The position numbers were made by a program, and so were the translations under genes. The notes under the pieces are model-generated. The model saw only the letters and a list, made by a program, of their open reading frames with translations. It ran no database searches and was not told where the DNA came from. Below are positions 1 through 5,333 of a stretch of DNA of 8,503 nucleotides, in pieces. The DNA lies in NCBI GenBank assembly GCA_028276205.1, contig JAPYWU010000054.1:1-8503 (forward strand). Reading direction: 5' to 3'. The stretch is from Dictyoglomaceae bacterium. GTDB lineage: Bacteria > Dictyoglomota > Dictyoglomia > Dictyoglomales > Dictyoglomaceae. Every line of letters starts with the position of its first letter. Position 1 is the first letter of the stretch.

Positions 1-377
1 ACAAAATAAAAGAAATAGCTGAGAAATCCCATCTGTCTCATATAGGAACCAAAGAAGCTTAGATAAAAATTAGTTGAAAAAATTGTAGATATAATCCAAG
101 AAATTAAGAATAAAAAAATCCATATAGAAACACTCTTAGGAGGTAGAATAACTTCTCTTTTTCCTAAAATTAACCATAGACCGAAAAGTAATAAGGCTAA
201 ACTTCCTAATATTCTTATTAATGTTACCTTAGGTAGCTCCGAAACATCATGTATACGCAAAAAATGTGGTTGAGTAATAGGCACTAAGAAAATTAATAAT
301 AACAAAGATGCAAAGATAAAGAGTCTAAGATAATGGTCAGTATATTTTTCCTCAATCTTATTAACTTTTTTCTTCAT
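1..377 (-). CDS. O-antigen ligase/polymerase-like membrane protein, N-terminal part (cut at window edge)
   Basis: An uninterrupted reading frame of 125 codons runs from an ATG at 377-375 to the left edge, where the gene continues. The start is supported by AGGGAGAG (390-383) five bases upstream and by a promoter-like sequence further up. The protein begins with a short charged stretch (MKKKVNKIEEKY), followed by hydrophobic segments at about residues 18-34, 51-71 and 82-100, and a fourth beginning near 114. The stretch at about 97-117 contains STNFYLSFFGSYMRQMG. This matches the 'S...S.ffG.y.R..G' loop that I associate with the N-terminal region of bacterial O-antigen ligase/polymerase (Wzy_C/WaaL-like) membrane proteins. 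Family members polymerise or transfer polysaccharide at the outer face of the cytoplasmic membrane. The catalytic periplasmic loop would lie off the window, so the assignment rests on topology and one motif. It is divergent from pfp and shows no obvious functional tie to it. Confidence 0.62.
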   Translation of the reverse strand, partial: MKKKVNKIEEKYTDHYLRLFIFASLLLLIFLVPITQPHFLRIHDVSELPKVTLIRILGSLALLLFGLWLILGKREVILPPKSVSIWIFLFLISWIISTIFSTNFYLSFFGSYMRQMGFLSYFFYF

Positions 378-419
378 TTTAACTCTCCCTAAAAAAAACT
401 AATTTAATTTTGGTAATAA

Positions 420-448
420 AGTCTAACAAGGGTTAAAAAGCTTGTCAA
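420..448 (-). promoter_or_regulatory. Predicted sigma-70-type promoter for the O-antigen ligase-like gene
   Basis: On the minus strand TTGACA (448-443, perfect consensus) is followed by a 17-base spacer and TAGACT (425-420, 4 of 6 consensus). A TG one base upstream of the hexamer gives an extended -10. Transcription would begin near 413, giving a leader of about 35 bases before the ATG at 377. The -35 box overlaps that of the divergent pfp promoter. This is sequence-based prediction only. Confidence 0.6.
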
Positions 449-470
449 TTTTTCCACTTAATAATAAAAT
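442..470 (+). promoter_or_regulatory. Predicted sigma-70-type promoter for pfp
   Basis: TTGTCA (442-447, 5 of 6 consensus) is followed by a 17-base spacer and TAAAAT (465-470, 5 of 6). The start of transcription would be near 477, leaving a leader of about 34 bases that ends in a strong AAGGAGGA ribosome binding site (497-504) before the ATG at 511. The leader is too short for a riboswitch, and I see no operator-like inverted repeat in it. The -35 box occupies the same bases as that of the divergent minus-strand promoter. Confidence 0.6.
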
Positions 471-510
471 CATAATAAGCATTAAAATTTAACAAAAAGG
501 AGGATGAAAA

Positions 511-1551
511 ATGAGCAAAAAACGTATAGGTGTTCTTACGGGTGGTGGAGATTGCCCAGGACTCAACCCAGCTATACGTGGAGTAGTTATGAGAGCTTTA
601 GATTATGGAGATGAAGTTATAGGGCTTAAATATGGATGGGCTGGTCTTATTAAAGCAGATGCTGTACCTCTAAAATTAGAAGATGTGGAAGACATATTAG
701 AAATTGGTGGTACCATATTAGGTAGTTCAAGAACAAATCCATTCAAAAAGGAAGAAGATGTACAAAAATGCATCGAGAGTTTTAAGAAACTAAATTTAGA
801 CGCCCTAATAGCTATTGGTGGAGAAGATACTCTTGGAGTTGCATCTAAATTTAGCAAACTTGGACTTCCTATGATTGGAATTCCAAAGACCATAGACAAA
901 GATTTGGAAGAAACTGACTATACTCTTGGTTTTGATACAGCGGTAGAGGTAGTAGTAGATGCTATTAAAAGATTAAGAGATACTGCAAAATCTCACGCAA
1001 GAGTAATAGTAGTTGAAATAATGGGAAGACATGCTGGATGGCTTGCTCTTTATGGAGGATTAGCAGGTGGAGCAGATTATATTTTAATTCCTGAGGTAGA
1101 ACCAAATCTTGAAGAACTATATAACCATATAAGAAAACTATATGATAGAGGTCACACCTATGCAGTGGTAGCCATAGCAGAAGGTGTACAGCTACCTGGT
1201 TTTACATATCAAAAGGGTCAAGAAGGAATGGTAGATGCCTTTGGACATATAAGATTAGGTGGAGTAGGTAATGTTTTGGCAGAAGAAATTCAGAAAAATA
1301 TTGGAATAGAAACAAGAGCAGTGATTCTTAGCCATCTCCAAAGAGGAGGTAGCCCTTCTATCAGAGATAGAATTTTAGGATTATTACTTGGTAAAACAGC
1401 AGTTGATTTAGTGCACGAAGGTAAATCTGGATACTTTATTGCAGTAAAAGGAAGTGAACTAGTGCCAGTGGATATTACATTAATTGAAGGTAAAACCAAA
1501 AATGTTGATCCATCATTTTACGAAAGTGTAAAAACATTTTTTAATAAATAA
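511..1551 (+). CDS. pfp: Pyrophosphate-dependent 6-phosphofructokinase
   Basis: Group A PFK fold, 346 residues, catalysing phosphorylation of fructose 6-phosphate to fructose 1,6-bisphosphate in the cytoplasm, reversibly when PPi is the donor. The glycine-rich loop is GGGDCPGLN (11-19). The donor site reads GGEDT (103-107) with Asp106, and PKTID (125-129) with Lys126. Asp and Lys at these two places are the established PPi-type signature, replacing the Gly and Gly of ATP enzymes; Asp129 is the presumed catalytic base. Substrate motifs MGRHAGW (171-177) and HLQRGGSPSIRDR (275-287) are present. Residues matching the E. coli effector site are largely lost: Met27 stands where Arg25 would be, and RGH (213-215) stands where KKH would be. 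The enzyme is therefore probably not allosteric. The length suits short PPi-PFKs. The start follows AAGGAGGA with good spacing. The gene is monocistronic, with its own promoter and terminator. I recall that a PPi-PFK of Dictyoglomus thermophilum was cloned and characterised as PPi-dependent. Confidence 0.93.
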   Translation: MSKKRIGVLTGGGDCPGLNPAIRGVVMRALDYGDEVIGLKYGWAGLIKADAVPLKLEDVEDILEIGGTILGSSRTNPFKKEEDVQKCIESFKKLNLDALIAIGGEDTLGVASKFSKLGLPMIGIPKTIDKDLEETDYTLGFDTAVEVVVDAIKRLRDTAKSHARVIVVEIMGRHAGWLALYGGLAGGADYILIPEVEPNLEELYNHIRKLYDRGHTYAVVAIAEGVQLPGFTYQKGQEGMVDAFGHIRLGGVGNVLAEEIQKNIGIETRAVILSHLQRGGSPSIRDRILGLLLGKTAVDLVHEGKSGYFIAVKGSELVPVDITLIEGKTKNVDPSFYESVKTFFNK

Positions 1552-1563
1552 AATTGAAGATTT

Positions 1564-2016
1564 TTAGGAAGAGGAGGGTTTTACCTTCCTCTTCCTTTTT
1601 CTATATGTGATTATAATATTTTTTACAACAAAATAAGATAAAATTGAACATAAAATCGAAATAATAAGATTTCCCAAAAGATATCTTAAAATAAAAATTT
1701 TTGCGCCTGTTCTTTCTAATCCACGCCATTTAATTTCTCCTGTTGTTATAAAATCTCCTAACATATAACTCAATGCCCAAAAAAAAGGAGAAGTAAAGTA
1801 GTTCATTATGAATGTTCCTAAAATGCCTGCAATATAATTAAGCTTAAATAAGTAACAAATAAGAATCATTATAATTCCACCCAATCCAAAGGTAGGGAAA
1901 ATTCCAATAAATACTCCTACACTGAAGCTTAAAGCTATTTTTTCAGGTGTATCTTGAATTCTTACAAGCTTTAAATAAATATATCTCAGAAATCTCTTAA
2001 TACTTCTTTTTTTCAT
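1564..2016 (-). CDS. DUF2062 family small membrane protein
   Basis: About 150 residues from the ATG at 2016-2014. A basic N-terminus (MKKRSIKRFLRY) leads into hydrophobic segments at roughly residues 27-56 (with GVFIGIFPTFGLGG), 60-75, 78-90 and 108-137. The pattern of a conserved proline/glycine turn in the first segment, then a lone Asn, then N..TSP.FWALSY.LG is that of the DUF2062 family, whose function is unknown. The protein ends in a very basic tail (KRKRKVK) followed by PSSS, encoded by the pfp terminator. The start is uncertain: an in-frame TTG at 2031 would add five residues, but neither start has a recognisable Shine-Dalgarno. The ATG overlaps the upstream HIT gene by 20 bases, suggesting translation by coupling or reinitiation after the HIT stop. 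It is convergent with pfp, with 12 bases between the stops. Confidence 0.78.
   Translation of the reverse strand: MKKRSIKRFLRYIYLKLVRIQDTPEKIALSFSVGVFIGIFPTFGLGGIIMILICYLFKLNYIAGILGTFIMNYFTSPFFWALSYMLGDFITTGEIKWRGLERTGAKIFILRYLLGNLIISILCSILSYFVVKNIIITYRKRKRKVKPSSS
1566..1602 (+). terminator. Intrinsic terminator of pfp, embedded in the end of the DUF2062 gene
   Basis: The arm at 1566-1578 (AGGAAGAGGAGGG) pairs with 1584-1596 over 13 base pairs, including one G-U pair, around a 5-base loop (1579-1583). It is followed by TTTTCT (1597-1602). It begins 14 bases after the pfp stop codon. Read on the minus strand, the same hairpin is followed by AAAAATC instead of a U-tract, so it should work mainly for pfp. 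The hairpin also encodes the last residues of the convergent DUF2062 protein. Confidence 0.85.
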
Positions 2017-2500
2017 TATAAATTTTTTCAATTTCAGGCTTTAATTTCTTATATGTAGATGCTAAATCCTCTGGTATTACTTTAGTATCACCTATAACTA
2101 CCATAAAATTTGAATCACCATTCCATCTTGGAACAACATGTAGATGTAAGTGTTCTGATATACCTGCACCAGCCACCTCTCCTATATTCATACCTATATT
2201 AAAACCATGAGGTTTCATGGTATTATTTAATGCCTCAATAGATACTTGTAAAAGAAACATCATTTCTTGTAATGTTTCTTTATCAAGGGATAAAATATCA
2301 TTTGTATGTTTATAAGGTACTATCATTAAATGTCCATTATTATAAGGATACAAATTTAGGATTATGAAATTATATTCACCCCTTAATAATATGTAATTCT
2401 CTTCATCTTTATTTTCTATAGGCTTTGTACAAAATATACAATCTTTTGATTTTTCAGATGTGACATATTTTATTCTCCATGGACAAAAAAGTCTTTTCAT
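1997..2500 (-). CDS. HIT-family nucleotide hydrolase/transferase (Ap4A phosphorylase-like)
   Basis: A 167-residue cytoplasmic protein with the histidine triad HLHLHVV at 117-123; His119, the middle His, is the expected nucleophile that forms a nucleotidyl intermediate. The N-terminal FCPWRIKYV (5-13) followed by CIFC (21-24) resembles the 'PWR..Y...C.FC' layout of the HIT branch that includes mycobacterial Ap4A phosphorylase. The CxxC, His65 and a triad His probably bind zinc. LNLYPYNNGHLM (49-59) is the usual substrate-side segment. The exact substrate (dinucleoside polyphosphates or nucleoside phosphoramidates) cannot be told from sequence. The start is supported by AAGGAG (2513-2508) seven bases upstream. 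It overlaps the DUF2062 start by 20 bases. I found no good promoter in the 63 bases before it, so it could be read from the pfkA side through the antisense tRNA, or from a weak promoter. Confidence 0.88.
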   Translation of the reverse strand: MKRLFCPWRIKYVTSEKSKDCIFCTKPIENKDEENYILLRGEYNFIILNLYPYNNGHLMIVPYKHTNDILSLDKETLQEMMFLLQVSIEALNNTMKPHGFNIGMNIGEVAGAGISEHLHLHVVPRWNGDSNFMVVIGDTKVIPEDLASTYKKLKPEIEKIYNEKKKY

Positions 2501-2522
2501 CTTCTCTCTCCTTCCCTTATAC

Positions 2523-2552
2523 TTGACAAAATGTAGCTTTAAAAGGTAATAT
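2523..2552 (+). promoter_or_regulatory. Predicted promoter of tRNA-Leu
   Basis: TTGACA (2523-2528, perfect consensus) is followed by an 18-base spacer and TAATAT (2547-2552, 4 of 6). Transcription would begin near 2559, about five bases before the mature tRNA 5' end, which fits a stable-RNA gene with a very short leader. Confidence 0.65.
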
Positions 2553-2563
2553 TTATAAAAAGT

Positions 2564-2653
2564 GCCGAAGTGGCGGAATTGGCAGACGCGCCAGACTCAA
2601 AATCTGGTGGGTGGGAGACACCCGTGCCGGTTCGACTCCGGCCTTCGGCACCA
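2564..2653 (+). tRNA. tRNA-Leu (anticodon CAA), CCA encoded
   Basis: A complete class II tRNA. The acceptor stem is GCCGAAG (2564-2570) with CTTCGGC (2643-2649), discriminator A2650, and an encoded CCA (2651-2653). The anticodon stem CCAGA/TCTGG (2591-2595/2603-2607) encloses a loop of CTCAAAA, so the anticodon is CAA at 2598-2600 and reads UUG leucine codons. The long variable arm has stem GGGTG/CACCC (2609-2613/2619-2623), as expected for leucine. The T arm GCCGG/CCGGC (2626-2630/2638-2642) encloses TTCGACT. The gene lies antiparallel to the genes on both sides and ends only ten bases from the pfkA stop, with no intrinsic terminator of its own visible. Confidence 0.97.
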
Positions 2654-2663
2654 AATTTCAATA

Positions 2664-3617
2664 TTACCATATCTTTTCTATCTCCCAATACAATTCAGGA
2701 GGTACTCTTTTCTTATTATTTACTACATCCTCTAAAGGAACAGAAACAGTAGTATTGTTTTGCCACCCTATCATTACTCCCGAAAAACCATTCATGAGGA
2801 CTTTTATAGCTTCCACACCCATAAAAGTTGCAATAGTTCTATCTAATACTGATGGGGATCCTCCTCTTTGTATATGTCCAAGAACAACAATACGAGTAGG
2901 TAGACCTATCCTATCCTCAATTTGTTTTCCAATAAAATAAGCACTTCCAACTCCCTCTGCTACCACTATAATATTATGTTTTTTATTCCTTTTTTGTCTG
3001 TCTTTTAATTTTTCTGCAATATAAGGAAAATCTATGGGTACCTCAGGAATAAGTATAATATCAGCACCACTAACTAATCCAGCAACAAAAGCAATATATC
3101 CACACTCCCTACCCATAACTTCTATAACAAAAGTTCTCTCATGAGCAGCAGCAGTATCCCTTATTTTATTTATAGCATCAATAACATTATTACACGCAGT
3201 ATCAAAACCTATTGAAAAATCAGTTCCCCATATATCATTATCTATACTTCCTGGAATTCCCACTACTTTTATACCTCTCTTATATAGTTCGAAAGCTCCT
3301 CTAAGAGATCCTTCTCCTCCAATTACTATTAAACCATCCATGTTTTGATTCTTTATGTTATCTATAGCTTTTAAAATACCTTCCTCCTTTTCAAAATCTT
3401 TCGATCGAGCAGTATGTAAAATTGTACCACCTCTTTGAACAATCTCACTCACATCATCTCTCCCAAGCTTTCTAAAATCCCCTTCTATTAAACCCTGATA
3501 TCCCCTTTCAATTCCTATGATTTCTAAATTTTTAGATAATCCATATCTAACAATAGCCCTAATTGCAGAATTCATTCCAGGTGCATCTCCACCGCTTGTA
3601 AGTACCCCTATCTTCAT
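2664..3617 (-). CDS. pfkA: ATP-dependent 6-phosphofructokinase
   Basis: A 317-residue group A PFK, close to the usual 320, catalysing the committed step of glycolysis in the cytoplasm. TSGGDAPGMN (7-16) is the P-loop-like start. The donor site reads GGEGS (100-104), with Gly103, and PGSIDND (122-128), with Gly123 and the catalytic base Asp126. Gly at both discriminating places is the ATP-type signature; Glu102 replaces the common Asp. MGRECGY (168-174) and GHIQRGGSPSVLDR (247-260) bind the sugar phosphate. Residues aligned with the E. coli effector site are kept (Arg20, Arg24, Arg53, Arg153, Lys212-Lys213-His214), so ADP/PEP allostery is likely. The ATG overlaps the accA stop as ATGA (3614-3617), and GGAGG (3632-3628) precedes it, so it should be coupled to accA. 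No terminator follows; the next sequence is the antisense strand of tRNA-Leu. Confidence 0.95.
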   Translation of the reverse strand: MKIGVLTSGGDAPGMNSAIRAIVRYGLSKNLEIIGIERGYQGLIEGDFRKLGRDDVSEIVQRGGTILHTARSKDFEKEEGILKAIDNIKNQNMDGLIVIGGEGSLRGAFELYKRGIKVVGIPGSIDNDIWGTDFSIGFDTACNNVIDAINKIRDTAAAHERTFVIEVMGRECGYIAFVAGLVSGADIILIPEVPIDFPYIAEKLKDRQKRNKKHNIIVVAEGVGSAYFIGKQIEDRIGLPTRIVVLGHIQRGGSPSVLDRTIATFMGVEAIKVLMNGFSGVMIGWQNNTTVSVPLEDVVNNKKRVPPELYWEIEKIW

Positions 3618-4435
3618 TTTTCTTTTGCCTCCTCATAAAATCTTCCATAATTTCTTAACTTTAACCATCTTTCTTCTAATAAGATTTTTACATCCTTCTC
3701 TTTCAACTTTTTCAATACTCTTTTCAAGGCTGATTTCAAATTACTAATTGTTCCTTCAAAATCCTGATGGGCACCTCCATTAGGCTCTGGAATTATTTCA
3801 TCAACAAGACCTAACTTATAAAGATCTTCTGCAGTAATTTTAAGAGCTTCAGCAGCCTCTGGAGCTTTAGAAGAATCTCTAAATAAAATTGACGCACAAC
3901 CTTCTGGGGATATCACCGAATAGTAGGCATTTTCAAGGATCATTATATAATCTCCAACACCTATTCCCAATGCACCTCCACTTCCACCTTCACTTAAAAC
4001 TACTACTATTATTGGAGTTTTTAATACAGACATTTCTTTCAAATTTTGAGCTATTGCCCAAGCTTGTCCTCTCTCTTCAGCCCCTATACCAGGATATGCC
4101 CCTGCTGTATCAATAAAAGATATTACAGGTAAAGAAAATTTCTCAGCCATCTTCATAATTCTTAAAGCTTTTCTGTATCCTTCAGGATGAGGCATACCAA
4201 AATTTCTTTTCATCTTCTCTTGTACAGATTTTCCCTTCTCTTGTCCTATAACTACCACACTTTCATCATTAAATGTACCTAATCCCGTAATAATCGCAGG
4301 ATCATCACCATATAATCTATCCCCATGTAATTCAATAAAATTATCAAACAAAGCGTCTAAAAAATCAGAAAAAGTTGGACGATTCGGGTGTCTTGCAAGA
4401 AGTATTCTTTCCCAAGGCGTTAACTTTCTTTCCAT
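3614..4435 (-). CDS. accA: Acetyl-CoA carboxylase carboxyltransferase subunit alpha
   Basis: A 273-residue crotonase-fold subunit that, with AccD, moves the carboxyl group from carboxybiotin to acetyl-CoA, giving malonyl-CoA for fatty-acid synthesis. Family motifs are HPNRP (16-20), LHGDR (36-40), GQEKGK (64-69), IDTAGAYPGIGAEERGQ (108-124), SEGGSGGALGIGVGD (148-162) and SVISPEGCASILFRD (173-187), the last two lining the CoA/biotin site. A longer frame begins at a TTG (4447), but that codon adjoins GGAGG, the Shine-Dalgarno for the ATG at 4435, so I choose the ATG. The protein therefore lacks the long N-terminal helical region of the roughly 320-residue E. coli and Bacillus proteins and is a short-form AccA. 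It overlaps accD by 16 bases and pfkA by four, indicating one tightly coupled operon. Confidence 0.95.
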   Translation of the reverse strand: MERKLTPWERILLARHPNRPTFSDFLDALFDNFIELHGDRLYGDDPAIITGLGTFNDESVVVIGQEKGKSVQEKMKRNFGMPHPEGYRKALRIMKMAEKFSLPVISFIDTAGAYPGIGAEERGQAWAIAQNLKEMSVLKTPIIVVVLSEGGSGGALGIGVGDYIMILENAYYSVISPEGCASILFRDSSKAPEAAEALKITAEDLYKLGLVDEIIPEPNGGAHQDFEGTISNLKSALKRVLKKLKEKDVKILLEERWLKLRNYGRFYEEAKEK

Positions 4436-5274
4436 GATTTCCTCCAAAGATGATTCAATATCAAAAATAAAGTATTTTTAAGTTTCTTCCTTTCAACTAC
4501 CAAATCTACCATACCATGCTCCAACAAAAACTCTGACCTTTGAAATCCCTCTGGAAGTTTCTGTTTTATTGTTTGTTCAATAACACGAGGTCCTGTAAAA
4601 CCTATTAGTGCACCTGGTTCAGCAATAATTACATCTCCTAAGGAACCAAAACTTGCCAAGACACCTGCAGTTGATGGATGTGTTAATACATTGATATATG
4701 GTATTTTAGCATCACTTAGTCTTGCAATAGCAGCACTTGTTTTTGCCATTTGAAATAAAGAAAAAAGTCCTTCTTGCATTCTCGCTCCCCCTGAGGATAT
4801 TACACTAACCACAGGTATTCTATCTTTCAATGCTCTCTCTACAGTTCTAACCACCTTTTCTCCCACAACTGATCCCATACTGCCCCCAATAAATCTAAAA
4901 TCCATCACTATTATATAAACAGGAATTCCATTAATCTCACCTTTACCAACAACAATAGCATCTTTTAAGCCAGTAGCTTCTTGGGCCTCTTTTATTCTTT
5001 GAGTATAGGGCTTTGTGTCTATAAAACCGAGTATATCAATAGGTGAAATATGGGTATCAAATTCCTCAAAAGTACTGTCATCAATTAAAAGATCTATACG
5101 TTCGTATGCAGTTAACTGATCATGATATCCACACTTTATACATACTTTTAGGTTTTCATTCCAATCTTTAGAATAGATGATTTGAGAACATTGAGGACAT
5201 TTAATCCATAAACCATCAGGAATATCTCTAAACTTGTCCTTATTTTCATTTCTTTTTAAAAAATCCCTAAACAT
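4420..5274 (-). CDS. accD: Acetyl-CoA carboxylase carboxyltransferase subunit beta
   Basis: A 284-residue zinc-ribbon and crotonase-fold subunit, the partner of AccA in the alpha2-beta2 carboxyltransferase. The N-terminal zinc ribbon has Cys26-x2-Cys29 and Cys45-x2-Cys48 (CPQC, CIKC), the beta-subunit hallmark. The catalytic domain shows MDFRFIGGSMGSVVGEK (124-140), the oxyanion-hole motif SSGGARMQEG (160-169), HPSTAGVLASFG (199-210) and GFTGPRVIEQT (225-235), which bind acetyl-CoA and biotin. The length matches the usual 280-300 residues. The ATG at 5274 follows AGGGAGGGG with four bases between. The gene begins 59 bases after dnaE and overlaps accA by 16 bases. In E. coli the AccD zinc ribbon is known to bind its own mRNA, but nothing here shows whether that applies. 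Confidence 0.96.
   Translation of the reverse strand: MFRDFLKRNENKDKFRDIPDGLWIKCPQCSQIIYSKDWNENLKVCIKCGYHDQLTAYERIDLLIDDSTFEEFDTHISPIDILGFIDTKPYTQRIKEAQEATGLKDAIVVGKGEINGIPVYIIVMDFRFIGGSMGSVVGEKVVRTVERALKDRIPVVSVISSGGARMQEGLFSLFQMAKTSAAIARLSDAKIPYINVLTHPSTAGVLASFGSLGDVIIAEPGALIGFTGPRVIEQTIKQKLPEGFQRSEFLLEHGMVDLVVERKKLKNTLFLILNHLWRKSWKES
4441..4445 (-). promoter_or_regulatory. accA: Ribosome binding site that fixes the accA start
   Basis: GGAGG read on the minus strand (4445-4441) lies five bases before the ATG at 4435. The alternative TTG start at 4447 immediately precedes this site, which would then be coding, so the ATG is the better start. The site lies inside the last codons of accD. Confidence 0.8.
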
Positions 5275-5333
5275 TTCCCCTCCCTAAAATTTTATTTTTT
5301 GATTATTTTACCATACAAAGCTATTTCAGCTAA
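5275..5333. other. dnaE-accD intergenic spacer
   Basis: 59 AT-rich bases between the dnaE stop and the accD start. They hold the strong accD Shine-Dalgarno (AGGGAGGGG). I see neither a convincing terminator nor a clear two-box promoter, so dnaE and accD are probably cotranscribed. The only inverted repeat is AGCT-ATTTC-AGCT (5319-5331), four base pairs and too weak to stop transcription. Confidence 0.5.

Noticed and set aside
378..510. Riboswitch or repressor operator upstream of pfp
   Set aside because: The predicted leader is only about 34 bases, and no inverted repeat of useful length is present.
603..1499. Two minus-strand frames opposite pfp
   Set aside because: Low-complexity, serine/proline-rich antisense shadows of a well-supported gene.
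2006..2014. In-frame A AAA AAG slippery heptamer close to the HIT stop
   Set aside because: A -1 slip would meet a stop (TGA) after only a few codons and would not join the DUF2062 frame, which is +1. No stimulatory structure is evident, and A-runs are common in this AT-rich sequence.
2516..2544. Possible HIT promoter on the minus strand (TTTTAA, 17 bases, TATAAG)
   Set aside because: The -35 match is poor, and the implied transcription start would fall inside the HIT Shine-Dalgarno site.
2570..2752. Plus-strand frame starting MAELADAPDSKSGG
   Set aside because: This is the translation of the tRNA-Leu gene itself, a well-known spurious protein; the same bases fold as a complete tRNA.
2611..2940. 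Plus-strand frame of 109 codons
   Set aside because: It starts inside the tRNA and runs antisense to pfkA, with no ribosome binding site and no recognisable motif.
3517..4116. Plus-strand frames opposite pfkA and accA
   Set aside because: Antisense shadows rich in Leu, Phe and His, without start signals; the minus-strand genes are certain.
5319..5331. AGCT-ATTTC-AGCT inverted repeat between dnaE and accD
   Set aside because: Only four base pairs and no U-tract; not a credible terminator or operator.
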